From the NCBI GenBank assembly GCA_016788785.1, contig JAEUSM010000017.1:381670-445669 (forward strand): 64,000 bases of DNA. Direction: 5' to 3'. Position 1 is the stretch's first letter, and every line of letters begins with the position of its first letter. The stretch comes from Candidatus Kapaibacterium sp. (GTDB lineage: Bacteria; Bacteroidota; Ignavibacteria; Kapaibacteriales; JAEUSM01). The position numbers and the translations under genes are program-made. The notes under the pieces are model-generated. The model was not told the DNA's origin. It saw only the letters and a program-made list of their open reading frames with translations, and did not search any database. Shown here one piece after another: positions 7,947 to 16,332 of this stretch.

Positions 7947-10092
7947 TGATGACTCCGAGTAACTCCAAATCAACTTCGCGTTTATTGACATTCACATGCG
8001 AAAGCTTAACACGAAGTTTGGTGCCAATGCTATAGACTCTTCGTGAATCTCTGCCAATTAAACGATAGTTTCGTTCATCAAAAATATAATAATCTCCTCG
8101 CAAATCTCGTACGTGAATCATACCTTCAACGAGCAATGATTGCAATTGAATAAATAAACCAAACGCAACAACTCCTGTGATGACACCTTCAAACTCCTCA
8201 CCAATATGTTCATACGCCAATAGGACTTGTGCAGTTTTAATCGACGAACGTTCTGCTTCGACAGACTGACGTTCGGTTAATGAACAATGAGCTGCTGCAT
8301 GTTTGACTAACTTTTTCAATTGGGTTAATCGAGGTTTAGTTGGCATTCCTTGCATATATTCTTTGATTCTTCGATGAACAACCAAATCAGGATAGCGGCG
8401 AATTGGTGATGTAAAATGTGAATATTCTTCAAACCCAAGACCATAATGTCCTGTTGAAAATTCGGAATAAACAGCCTTTGCTTGAGAACGAAGCAAGATT
8501 TGATGAAGTAATTTTTTTTGCTCCAAATGTTCAGTTAATTTTATGATTGCATTGATTTCTTTTGAAGTTGAGGGACGCTTTGGAATAGATACGCCTAAAG
8601 CTCGAATAAATGAGATTGCATTATCTAATTTTTCTTTGTCAGGTTCATCATGAACTCGATACAAATACGGAAGTGTCCCTTTGATTTCAAATTCTTTAGA
8701 ACGATCAGTACAGTAAATTGCAACTGCTTTATTTGCTGCAAGCATACATTCTTCAACCAATTTTGTAGAATCGGTACCTGTTTTTGGTATAACTTCAACT
8801 GGATATCCACCTTCATCAAGCACAAATTTGAGTTCTGTTGATTCAAAATCTATTCCACCAGTTTTGTAACGGTTAGTTCGTAATTGAAGTGAAAGTTTGT
8901 ACAATGATTGTATCAAATCACTATGGTCACCATTGTTTGTTTCAATAATTTTTTGGACTTCACCATACGTGAATCTACGTTTTGAGTTAATGACCGTTTC
9001 TGCAATTCGGTAGGATTTCATTTCTCCAGTTTCAGAAAAAACCATAAACACTGAAAAGGCTAGACGGTCTTGATTTGGAACCAAAGAACATACGTTATTC
9101 GAGAGAATTTCAGGCAACATCGGTACAACACCGTCTACCAAATACGTGCTATTTCCACGACGAAGTGCCTCTTCGTCTAACTCACTATATTCTTCCACGT
9201 ACGCCGATACATCTGCAATATGAACACCCAATTCTCTCAAATTATCATCAAGAATTTTGAATGACAATGCATCATCAAAATCCTTAGCATCATCTGGGTC
9301 AATGGTAATTATCAATTCATCATGTAAATCAAGACGATGCTTCAATTCCTTTGGTATCGATTTTTTTGCTGCAAGTTCACCTTGTTTTTGGACAATCTCA
9401 GAAAAGGTAGGGACTAAACCGAATTCCCTACGAACTTTTGCAAATTCTAAAGATGGAGTAAATGTTGTTCGTTTAGGAACACTGGTGATTTGTGCTTGTG
9501 GATTTTCACCATTATTCCATTGTAAAAATTCTGCTGTGACTACTTGTCCTTCTTTAGCTCCATTTCTAAATGGTTCTGGGACTAAAAAATCATAATAATA
9601 CTCAAAGCTGTCAGGTACAAAATAGTATTGTTCCTCATCATATTCTATGGTTCCTGTCATCGGTGATTTGTTTCTGTGTAACACTGCAACAATCTCACCA
9701 AACACTTTTTTCTGTTGAAGTTTTTTATGGGGTTTTACTAAAACGCTGACAGTATCACCATGAAGTGCCATTTGCATATCTTCATCTTTGATGTGAATGA
9801 TATCATAGAGTTCCGAATTTGTAATGGTAACTATTCCTCGCTCAAATCCTGTAACTTGTAAAATGCCTTCCAATTCTGTGGGTTTGCCTACTGGAATGAA
9901 ATACGTCTTTTTTTCTTTGACTACAATTTGTTCTGTAACCAAGGATTGTAAGACAGTAGACAGCTCAATAAATGCGGTAGTATCATCACTAAGAACCAAC
10001 TCTTTCGCAATTTGATCGAATGTGACAGGTTCGGTACAACGTTCTAAGAATCGTTTGACTTTTTTGAGTAATTCTTTTTTGGTTAAATTCAT
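7930..10092 (-). CDS. rnr: Ribonuclease R (RNB-domain 3'-5' exoribonuclease)
   Basis: The 720-residue enzyme degrades structured RNA hydrolytically from the 3' end. Order: N-terminal winged-helix region (KKELLKKVKRFLERC), cold-shock/OB domains (about residues 70-230), catalytic RNB domain with the metal-binding signature IDPDDAKDFDDAL near residue 265 and the HIADVSAYVEE motif just after, then a C-terminal S1 domain (GEEFEGVITGVVAFGLFIQL, about residues 630-710). The conserved HFTSPIRRYPDL segment is present. Length is typical of RNase R (700-800 aa). It begins with a clear ATG and overlaps the outer-membrane protein gene downstream. Confidence 0.96.
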   Translation of the reverse strand: MNLTKKELLKKVKRFLERCTEPVTFDQIAKELVLSDDTTAFIELSTVLQSLVTEQIVVKEKKTYFIPVGKPTELEGILQVTGFERGIVTITNSELYDIIHIKDEDMQMALHGDTVSVLVKPHKKLQQKKVFGEIVAVLHRNKSPMTGTIEYDEEQYYFVPDSFEYYYDFLVPEPFRNGAKEGQVVTAEFLQWNNGENPQAQITSVPKRTTFTPSLEFAKVRREFGLVPTFSEIVQKQGELAAKKSIPKELKHRLDLHDELIITIDPDDAKDFDDALSFKILDDNLRELGVHIADVSAYVEEYSELDEEALRRGNSTYLVDGVVPMLPEILSNNVCSLVPNQDRLAFSVFMVFSETGEMKSYRIAETVINSKRRFTYGEVQKIIETNNGDHSDLIQSLYKLSLQLRTNRYKTGGIDFESTELKFVLDEGGYPVEVIPKTGTDSTKLVEECMLAANKAVAIYCTDRSKEFEIKGTLPYLYRVHDEPDKEKLDNAISFIRALGVSIPKRPSTSKEINAIIKLTEHLEQKKLLHQILLRSQAKAVYSEFSTGHYGLGFEEYSHFTSPIRRYPDLVVHRRIKEYMQGMPTKPRLTQLKKLVKHAAAHCSLTERQSVEAERSSIKTAQVLLAYEHIGEEFEGVITGVVAFGLFIQLQSLLVEGMIHVRDLRGDYYIFDERNYRLIGRDSRRVYSIGTKLRVKLSHVNVNKREVDLELLGVINESTP

Positions 10093-10149
10093 TTATGGTA
10101 TTTTCGGTTTGAAAGAGTAATAATTTACTACTACAGTTTGCAAGATAGT

Positions 10150-10181
10150 AAAAAGGGTTGATGTTTGTTCATCAACCCTTT
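10150..10181 (-). terminator. Rho-independent terminator (minus strand)
   Basis: AAAGGGTTGATG (10152-10163) and CATCAACCCTTT (10170-10181) form a perfect 12-bp stem with a 6-base loop. On the minus strand the stem is followed by TTTTT. It lies 4 bases beyond the LCP-like gene and separates it from rnr. Confidence 0.9.
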
Positions 10182-10185
10182 GATA

Positions 10186-11457
10186 TTAATTTCTTTTAAA
10201 TGCTTTTTCTTCTGCTTCAATTATATTTTTGACCTTGTCTGCTTGATCAGACTTTTTCAGAAGTGTGTAGGCTTGAGTAAGTTGAGAACCAAATTCACTA
10301 CGAATTGTTGCTCTTTGTGACGATGGTACTTGCAACCACGCTCGTTGTTTGAAATATGGCTCTAATTGTCCAACAACAGCTTTAGGATTTTTTGGCAAAT
10401 TCTTTTTCGATGATGCAAGAAGCTGTTCTAATTTTTTTGCAACTTGACCACCCATTTCATCACCGGACTTTTTCCCAGTTCCTTGTTTTGATGCTGTTTT
10501 ATCGTTTTGTTTTTGTAATGCTGCAACAACCGTCGGATCAGTAAAGTCAAATGCAGTTACTTGCATTTTCATTGATGGTTTCATTCTTACGACAAGATCT
10601 TCCTTTTTACCAAATCCTTTTGATTTCATTTGTTGCAAATATGAAGAGGCTTGTTCTGCAGACAAATCTGTATCCACAAGTAACAATGCACCACGTAAGA
10701 GTACTTCCGTCATAATCCCACCATCCAAATTAGCCGTTTGCTTCAAAATCATTTGTCGAATAAATTGACCTTGGTTGTAAGAGCGTTGAAAATCTCCAAT
10801 TCCGTAGGAATGTCGAGAACGAAGTGATTGAAGCGTTGATTTAGCGTTATCTTGAAAGCCAAGTAGTTCCAAAAGACCCATAGCTTGTGAGAAACCAAAT
10901 TCAATATAATGATTTATTTTCGGGACACCGCTTATACGAACAACCTCTTTGTGGTAAGTATTTCTACCACGATTTGCACGAACGTTTGTGAGTTTATTCA
11001 AACCAGAGGTGTCATGAAAACCAGCATCAGCAGGAGTATCGCGTGGTATGGAGATTACTTCCGCTTTTCCTTCATCTAACCAAAGAGAAACAACGTGATT
11101 TGCATCAGCGTGAGGATGTGAATGACCTTCTCCTAAGCGAGAATCTAATCCTGTAATCAAGATAGCAATCCTTCTCCCAGTAAGTTTTCCACCTTTACCT
11201 TGATTTACTACTACTTTTTCAGACGCTAATTCTAAAGAAACTATTTCTGCAGAATTTCGCTCTATGAACATCATTTTTGGGAACTGTGCTTCCAAAAACG
11301 CAGCCCTTTTAGAGGAAAATATTTCTAAATTTTTTTCAACCGAAGCATGCAATTCTCCAGAATTTTTTTGAGAACATGCAACAAATAGTATTGGTAAAAC
11401 CAAAACTACCATGACGATTGGGATTATTTTTAGCGAAAGAGGTTGAAAAGTTTTCAC
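10186..11457 (-). CDS. LytR-CpsA-Psr (LCP)-like envelope lipoprotein
   Basis: LCP enzymes transfer polyprenyl-phosphate-linked glycopolymers onto envelope acceptors. Numbering from the outer TTG (11466), the protein shows a hydrophobic segment ending in a lipobox-like LFVAC (Cys 31), then LCP motifs in order: GLDSR (106-110), ADANHVVSLWLD (120-131), SIPRDT (139-144), LNKLTNVRANRG (156-167), and the late Arg-rich block GDFQRSYNQGQFIRQ (224-238), where family members usually have R-x-x-RQQ. Residues about 310-423 are a Lys/Gln-rich helical extension. The start is uncertain: no ATG precedes the signal, and GTG at 11457 or TTG at 11466 are the options. LCP proteins are best known from Gram-positives, so the acceptor here is unknown. 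Confidence 0.7.
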   Translation of the reverse strand: MKTFQPLSLKIIPIVMVVLVLPILFVACSQKNSGELHASVEKNLEIFSSKRAAFLEAQFPKMMFIERNSAEIVSLELASEKVVVNQGKGGKLTGRRIAILITGLDSRLGEGHSHPHADANHVVSLWLDEGKAEVISIPRDTPADAGFHDTSGLNKLTNVRANRGRNTYHKEVVRISGVPKINHYIEFGFSQAMGLLELLGFQDNAKSTLQSLRSRHSYGIGDFQRSYNQGQFIRQMILKQTANLDGGIMTEVLLRGALLLVDTDLSAEQASSYLQQMKSKGFGKKEDLVVRMKPSMKMQVTAFDFTDPTVVAALQKQNDKTASKQGTGKKSGDEMGGQVAKKLEQLLASSKKNLPKNPKAVVGQLEPYFKQRAWLQVPSSQRATIRSEFGSQLTQAYTLLKKSDQADKVKNIIEAEEKAFKRN

Positions 11458-11519
11458 TACTGTCAAACAAGTTAAATTTACGATAAACTTGTAAATTACG
11501 AAAAAATAATGAAATAACG

Positions 11520-12323
11520 TTATTTTTCTCTTAATTTAGCCTTTTCCCACAGCATGTCCATCTCCTCTAAAGAAAGTGACTCTAATGGAGTGTTTTGCTC
11601 TTTTGCTATGACTTCAATCGCTTGAAATCGACGGATGAATTTATTATTTGCACGTTGGACTACTGCTTCTAAATGAATATTTTTTCTACGTGCAATATTG
11701 ACTAATGAAAACAACACATCGCCTAATTCTTTTTCAATAAGTTCAGTATTTTCGGATTCAATTTCTACTTCTAATTCTTTAATTTCTTCCAAAACTTTTG
11801 CCCAAACATCGGATATAGAAGAAAAATCAAATCCCACAGACGCTGCTTTTTCTTGTATCCGATGAGCTCGAAGTAAGGAAGGGAGACTTTGTGGAACACC
11901 ATCTAAAACTGATTTTTTACCTTCTTTCAATTTTAACTGTTCCCATTGACCCATTACTTCTTCCTCTGTTGTTTTGACAACATCCCCAAAAACATGCGGA
12001 TGTCGATGAATGAGTTTTTCCGCAGAAGAAGCTATAATATCCACTATTGAAAAATGTTGCTCTTCAGATGCAATTTCGGCTTGCATCACAATATGTAACA
12101 ACACATCACCTAATTCTTTGCGTAATTCGTCGTAATTGTTTCGTTCGATTGCTTCCATTGTTTCATAGGTTTCTTCTAAAAGCAGAGGGGATAATGTTTC
12201 CTTTGTTTGTTTTTTATCCCATGGGCAATGTTGACGTAGTAACGATATGATTTCAATGTACGTGGCAAATTGGTCTGCAACATTGGTTGGGTCTTTAGGA
12301 ACAGGAGTTAGTATTGTTGACAT
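11520..12323 (-). CDS. mazG: Nucleoside triphosphate pyrophosphohydrolase MazG
   Basis: MazG hydrolyses (d)NTPs to monophosphates and pyrophosphate in house-cleaning of nucleotide pools. The 267-residue protein has the two tandem MazG folds: CPWDKKQTKETL near residue 34, LLEETYETMEAI with RKELGDVLLHIVMQ (about residues 47-80), and a second ELGDVLFSLVNIARR (about 205-220). Length fits the two-domain family. ATG start at 12323; it diverges from the heptosyltransferase-like gene with about 60 bases between them. Confidence 0.95.
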   Translation of the reverse strand: MSTILTPVPKDPTNVADQFATYIEIISLLRQHCPWDKKQTKETLSPLLLEETYETMEAIERNNYDELRKELGDVLLHIVMQAEIASEEQHFSIVDIIASSAEKLIHRHPHVFGDVVKTTEEEVMGQWEQLKLKEGKKSVLDGVPQSLPSLLRAHRIQEKAASVGFDFSSISDVWAKVLEEIKELEVEIESENTELIEKELGDVLFSLVNIARRKNIHLEAVVQRANNKFIRRFQAIEVIAKEQNTPLESLSLEEMDMLWEKAKLREK

Positions 12324-12384
12324 GTATACAGTGTATGTTTAGGAAAAATATGTTCTATCGACGATTTGATACTCTCTTTTGTCT

Positions 12385-13371
12385 ATGAAAAAAACAGTAC
12401 TTATTGTTCGATTTTCTTCCTTAGGCGATGTAGTTCTAACTACGGGTATTATTCGAGAACTTGCTACCCAATTTCCAGAACTTGCCGTAGATGTTGTTAC
12501 TTCCCAAAAATTCGCAGAGGTTTTTCGAAATTCACCCCACATACGAAATTGTTTTGAAGTAGATACTTCTCAATCTGCTGTTAAAATGGCCTTGGCCAGA
12601 TCAAAACTATTTCAATTACAATATGATTACATTATTGACTTACAAAACTCACTGCGAAGTAGGATTTTTACATTCGGACTTTCTCGTGCTATTGCAAGAG
12701 TTCCAAAGTTTAGAATAGAAAAATTAGCGATGGTTCGTAAAAAAGAACGACTTCAACTCCCTTCCATTCCTGACAGATACCGCACAACCGTGCAGAAGTT
12801 TTTTCCTGTGAATAATGATAATAGTGGGTTAGAACTGTTCGTATCTAATTCTCCTAAGCAGTCTATTCAAAATCGTATTGGAATTGCTCCCGGTGCGAAA
12901 CATTTCACCAAACGGTTACCAATGGAGAAGTGGATAGATGTAATTAATGCTTTGTTGGAAAAAGGGTTTGAAATTAACTTATTTGGTGGGATTGAAGATA
13001 CAGAACTATGCAATCAATTATCAGATATAGACACAGAGCGAATAAAAAATTGTGGTGGGGCAACCAGTTTGCTACAAACAATTGAAGCGATTCAGCAATG
13101 TCAAGTGATAATTTCCAATGATAGTAGCGTTGCTCATATTGCCTCTGCTTGCAAATTGCCTATCGTTTCTATCTTTGGTTCAACAACTCCTGGGTTTGGC
13201 TTTTTGCCGTACCAAACCCAGAATATTGTTGTAGAAAATAATGAACTTGCTTGTCGACCTTGCACACATATTGGCAGGTCAGAATGCCCTTTGGGTCATT
13301 TTGAATGTATGAAATCTATTCAAACCAACGACATCATTACCGCAGTAACTACGCTTATAGCGAATAGGTAA
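12385..13371 (+). CDS. Glycosyltransferase family 9 (heptosyltransferase-like)
   Basis: The 328-residue protein matches ADP-heptose:LPS heptosyltransferases: N-terminal ILIVRFSSLGDVVLT-type motif (residues 4-18), a central IGIAPGAKHFTKRLP nucleotide-sugar segment, and the C-terminal SNDSSVAHIASACKLP...FGSTTP motif. A Cys-rich tail (CRPCTHIGRSECPLGHFEC) is typical of this family. It should act at the inner face of the cytoplasmic membrane in LPS core or another surface glycan. The ATG at 12385 gives the canonical start; a TTG two codons earlier is less likely. Its 3' end overlaps the convergent TonB receptor gene by 17 bases. Confidence 0.9.
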   Translation: MKKTVLIVRFSSLGDVVLTTGIIRELATQFPELAVDVVTSQKFAEVFRNSPHIRNCFEVDTSQSAVKMALARSKLFQLQYDYIIDLQNSLRSRIFTFGLSRAIARVPKFRIEKLAMVRKKERLQLPSIPDRYRTTVQKFFPVNNDNSGLELFVSNSPKQSIQNRIGIAPGAKHFTKRLPMEKWIDVINALLEKGFEINLFGGIEDTELCNQLSDIDTERIKNCGGATSLLQTIEAIQQCQVIISNDSSVAHIASACKLPIVSIFGSTTPGFGFLPYQTQNIVVENNELACRPCTHIGRSECPLGHFECMKSIQTNDIITAVTTLIANR

Positions 13372-16096
13372 CTCTTGCCATTCCGTAACGTCCCATTAAT
13401 GGAGCGCCTACAAATTCTCTGATTTGGTTGTTGAATACATTCGTTACATAAATATCTAACGAAAGATCTTTCACCAAACTTGATAAATCGTACCCTATTC
13501 CAGCATCAAAGACCGTAAATTCTGGAACAAATCCTCTAAAATTTCCGACTCCAACTCTAAACCCATCTTGATAACGCATTGCAACATTAGCTCTCCAAGA
13601 AGAAGGTTCTGAATACGATGCACCAAGTCTCCAACGAATTCTTGGGCTATTCATCGGTACATTGTATTGTACATTCGCCTCACCCAATTCCGTGTTGTCA
13701 AAGTCATTATCACTCATCCAAGACCAAGTGCCGAATACAGTCAAATTCTTTGTTACTTCAGCTTCAACACTTGCATCAACGCCATAGTAACTAACATTGC
13801 CAAAGTTTCTATAACCAAGTAGCAATGTTGGACGTTGACCATCTATTGTGTTTTGTGTTGGTTGAACAATACCAACTGCAGTAGTTCTCAAAGCATTCAA
13901 ACGACCAGTAGCTGCATTTACCAAATCATCAGCAAGTTGGTCTGCAGTTCTTCCAGCTTCAACTAAAAGGTCAGGATTTGCTTGAAAGGCTTGAACTAAG
14001 CTGGTTCTAAAAGCATTAACATCAAAATTAGGAGTGTATACATACGGTGCAATTTGTTCCGATGGACCTAAAAAGTTTTGTTTTGTTGCATAATATACAT
14101 CAACAGCAACTAAGATTTTGTCTGCAATAACACCTTTGTAACCAAGTTCATACATTTGAGTAACCGTTGGTTTTTGTAGATAGTCAATTGGTAATGGGTC
14201 GTTAATTGCAACGGTTGTATTTGGCATTCTCATTTCACCTGCTTGGAAACCATTTACATTCGTAACACCAGCCAAACGGTTGAGAATATTACCAAACTGA
14301 CTTCTCAATGCAGTATCGCCTAACATAAAGGAATATGCATCTCTGTAATCAATACCGACACCCGATTTTCTGTAACCAACTGTATCAATCAATGATGTCG
14401 ATACTCTGTTTCCTGGAGTACCATCAAATGTGAACATACTGTTTCCACCACGAAGTAACAGATCTACTTGACCCAATTGACCACCCGGAACATTTAAACG
14501 AGCTGCTCGAATATCAATAAATACATTCAATGGAGTTGGAGAGTTGATTGCTCTATTATAACTTGCTCTTAAAGTAGTAGAAGCATTTGGATTGTACACC
14601 AATGCTGCACGTGGAGAAAATGCCGTTACATCCAATGCACTATTATTATCGACACGTCCACCAAAAGTGAAACGCAAATTCGAGATGATATCCTTTTGGA
14701 ATTGGAAGTATGCACCAGTTTCACGAACTGAAGCATTTCCTTCATTTCTTCCAGTTAATGTTCCTTCAGTTACTGGATTTTGCACTCTGAAATCACCACC
14801 AACAAGGATATTTGTACCCATAAAGTCAAAATCGTACTGCACTTGTCCGTTATACAACGAAGAGCGATCTTTGAAAACAACACCATTTGAGTATTGATAC
14901 CAATCATCAACTTGTCCACGAGTTCCATACAAATTGGCAAAGAGTCCACCCGATTTATAGCGGATTTGACCGTAACCCATTCGGTAATTATCCAAAAGTT
15001 GAGCTGCTGCACCGGAAAGAATGATATTTTTCGTTGCTGCAACACCTGCATCAACAGTGATTTCCGATTCTTCATCCATTCTGTACACACCAGTTAAGGA
15101 GGTGTAGTACTTCCAAGTCTCTTGGTCACGAGATTTGCGTGGTCCATTGTATCGGCTTACTTCAAATCTATCTGCAGGATCTGCTGTATCTAACGCCCAA
15201 TCACGAGCTTGAGAATAGGAAGCATTTATTTTATACGCAAATTTGTCACCCACTTGTTGAGCATGACGAATGGCTCCCATATAGGAATTGCGTTCACCCG
15301 CACTTAATGAAATGGACGTACCTTGGTAATCAAATGGGTTTTTTGTGATTGCATGAACAACTCCCACATCAGCTCCAGGACCATAAATAGAAGAACCAGG
15401 TCCACGAACAACTTCCATTCTGTCAATATCCAAATTCGATGCTGGCATCAAATTGAAAAGATTAATATTTACTGTTGGCACCATACCATTACGATAATCT
15501 ACCAACATTAAAGCAGTAGGAAGTAAAGGATTGGAAAAACCACGAACAGCGATTTGTTGTCTGTCTATTCCGACCGTTTGCACATCAACCCCAGCTAATT
15601 TGCGGAGAGAAGTTTCTGGCGAAAGACTCACTTCTTGGTTGATTTGTTTTGAACCAACTACACTCACAGAAGCTGGTGCGTTGTTGAGTCTCTCAGTTCT
15701 TCGAGAAGCTGAAACGATGAGTTCGTCAAGGTTATACGCAGTTGTTTGCATTCTCGTAGCAATAGTCGAAACCTTGCCGTTAGTAACACTTAGTTCAAAC
15801 GTTGAGCTAACAAACCCACTTTTCGCAACTACGATGGTATATTCACCCTCAGGTACATTCGCAAATTCGAACGACCCATCAGCTTTCGCAACCACTTTTT
15901 TCAAATACGAGGTAGCGTCTTTTTTATAGAGAAAAATTGTTGCTTTTCCAATAGCTTCATTATCCTCATTCACCGTTGAGCCGGTGATAGTACCCAATTT
16001 AGCTTGAGAAAATGCTGGAATTGTTCCAGCAGAACAAAGAAGCACACAACAAAAAATACATGCAATTACTCTTGCAAATACTGTAGAATGTTTCAT
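13355..16096 (-). CDS. TonB-dependent outer-membrane receptor
   Basis: The protein (913 aa from ATG 16096) has a signal peptide, a carboxypeptidase-regulatory-like beta domain (about residues 30-115: GTITGSTVNEDNEAIGKATI), a plug domain (about 120-235: DELIVSASRRTERLNNAPASVSVVG, VRGPGSSIYGPGADVGVV) and a long 22-strand-type barrel ending in MARVTYSL. Such receptors import siderophores, cobalamin, glycans or other nutrients with energy from TonB/ExbBD; the ligand cannot be read from the sequence. No SusD partner is adjacent, so glycan uptake is less favoured. A perfect palindrome 25 bases upstream of the start suggests repressor control. The start at 16108 (TTG) is less likely than the ATG. 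Confidence 0.94.
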   Translation of the reverse strand: MKHSTVFARVIACIFCCVLLCSAGTIPAFSQAKLGTITGSTVNEDNEAIGKATIFLYKKDATSYLKKVVAKADGSFEFANVPEGEYTIVVAKSGFVSSTFELSVTNGKVSTIATRMQTTAYNLDELIVSASRRTERLNNAPASVSVVGSKQINQEVSLSPETSLRKLAGVDVQTVGIDRQQIAVRGFSNPLLPTALMLVDYRNGMVPTVNINLFNLMPASNLDIDRMEVVRGPGSSIYGPGADVGVVHAITKNPFDYQGTSISLSAGERNSYMGAIRHAQQVGDKFAYKINASYSQARDWALDTADPADRFEVSRYNGPRKSRDQETWKYYTSLTGVYRMDEESEITVDAGVAATKNIILSGAAAQLLDNYRMGYGQIRYKSGGLFANLYGTRGQVDDWYQYSNGVVFKDRSSLYNGQVQYDFDFMGTNILVGGDFRVQNPVTEGTLTGRNEGNASVRETGAYFQFQKDIISNLRFTFGGRVDNNSALDVTAFSPRAALVYNPNASTTLRASYNRAINSPTPLNVFIDIRAARLNVPGGQLGQVDLLLRGGNSMFTFDGTPGNRVSTSLIDTVGYRKSGVGIDYRDAYSFMLGDTALRSQFGNILNRLAGVTNVNGFQAGEMRMPNTTVAINDPLPIDYLQKPTVTQMYELGYKGVIADKILVAVDVYYATKQNFLGPSEQIAPYVYTPNFDVNAFRTSLVQAFQANPDLLVEAGRTADQLADDLVNAATGRLNALRTTAVGIVQPTQNTIDGQRPTLLLGYRNFGNVSYYGVDASVEAEVTKNLTVFGTWSWMSDNDFDNTELGEANVQYNVPMNSPRIRWRLGASYSEPSSWRANVAMRYQDGFRVGVGNFRGFVPEFTVFDAGIGYDLSSLVKDLSLDIYVTNVFNNQIREFVGAPLMGRYGMARVTYSL

Positions 16097-16120
16097 AAAT
16101 AGTATCAAAAATTTAACATT

Positions 16121-16134
16121 ACCGACCAGTCGGT
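16121..16134. promoter_or_regulatory. Perfect inverted-repeat operator candidate upstream of the TonB receptor
   Basis: ACCGAC-CA-GTCGGT is a perfect 6+2+6 inverted repeat, GC-rich within AT-rich surroundings, 24 bases upstream of the receptor ATG on the minus strand. Sites built from ACCGAC/GTCGGT half-sites are typical of TetR-family operators. The position would overlap the promoter, consistent with repression. A TetR gene exists at 54198-54881 in this window, but a connection is only a guess. Confidence 0.6.
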
Positions 16135-16196
16135 CAATTATTCGGGAATATACGATTCAGTATAAATTTATTGTGAAATAGACTAATGAAAATTCA

Positions 16197-16310
16197 AATT
16201 CCCCTCCATTGGAGGGGAATTCAGAAAATGTAGGGGCAGACCTATGTGTCTGCCCAATGATTTACAGAAAGATTCCACCCTTCCATTTCATGGCACCCCT
16301 CAAGAGGGTA
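16197..16310. repeat. Cluster of REP-like palindromes
   Basis: Three GC-rich hairpins stand in an otherwise AT-rich gap between comM and the TonB receptor. At 16197-16221 AATTCCCCTCCA and TGGAGGGGAATT form a 12-bp inverted repeat around one base. At 16234-16255 GGGCAGAC and GTCTGCCC form an 8-bp stem with a 6-base loop. At 16295-16309 an imperfect ACCCCTC/GAGGGT hairpin follows. The first is closely related to the hairpin at 19532-19556. The cluster could be a palindromic mobile-repeat remnant or a set of terminators after the minus-strand receptor promoter region; no T-tracts follow the stems. Confidence 0.7.
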
Positions 16311-16332
16311 ACCTATGAATCATTCTTATCCC

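Noticed and set aside
12339-12557. Short overlapping frames on both strands at the mazG/glycosyltransferase boundary
   Set aside because: Both lie inside the divergent promoter and the first codons of the glycosyltransferase; composition is unlike a protein.
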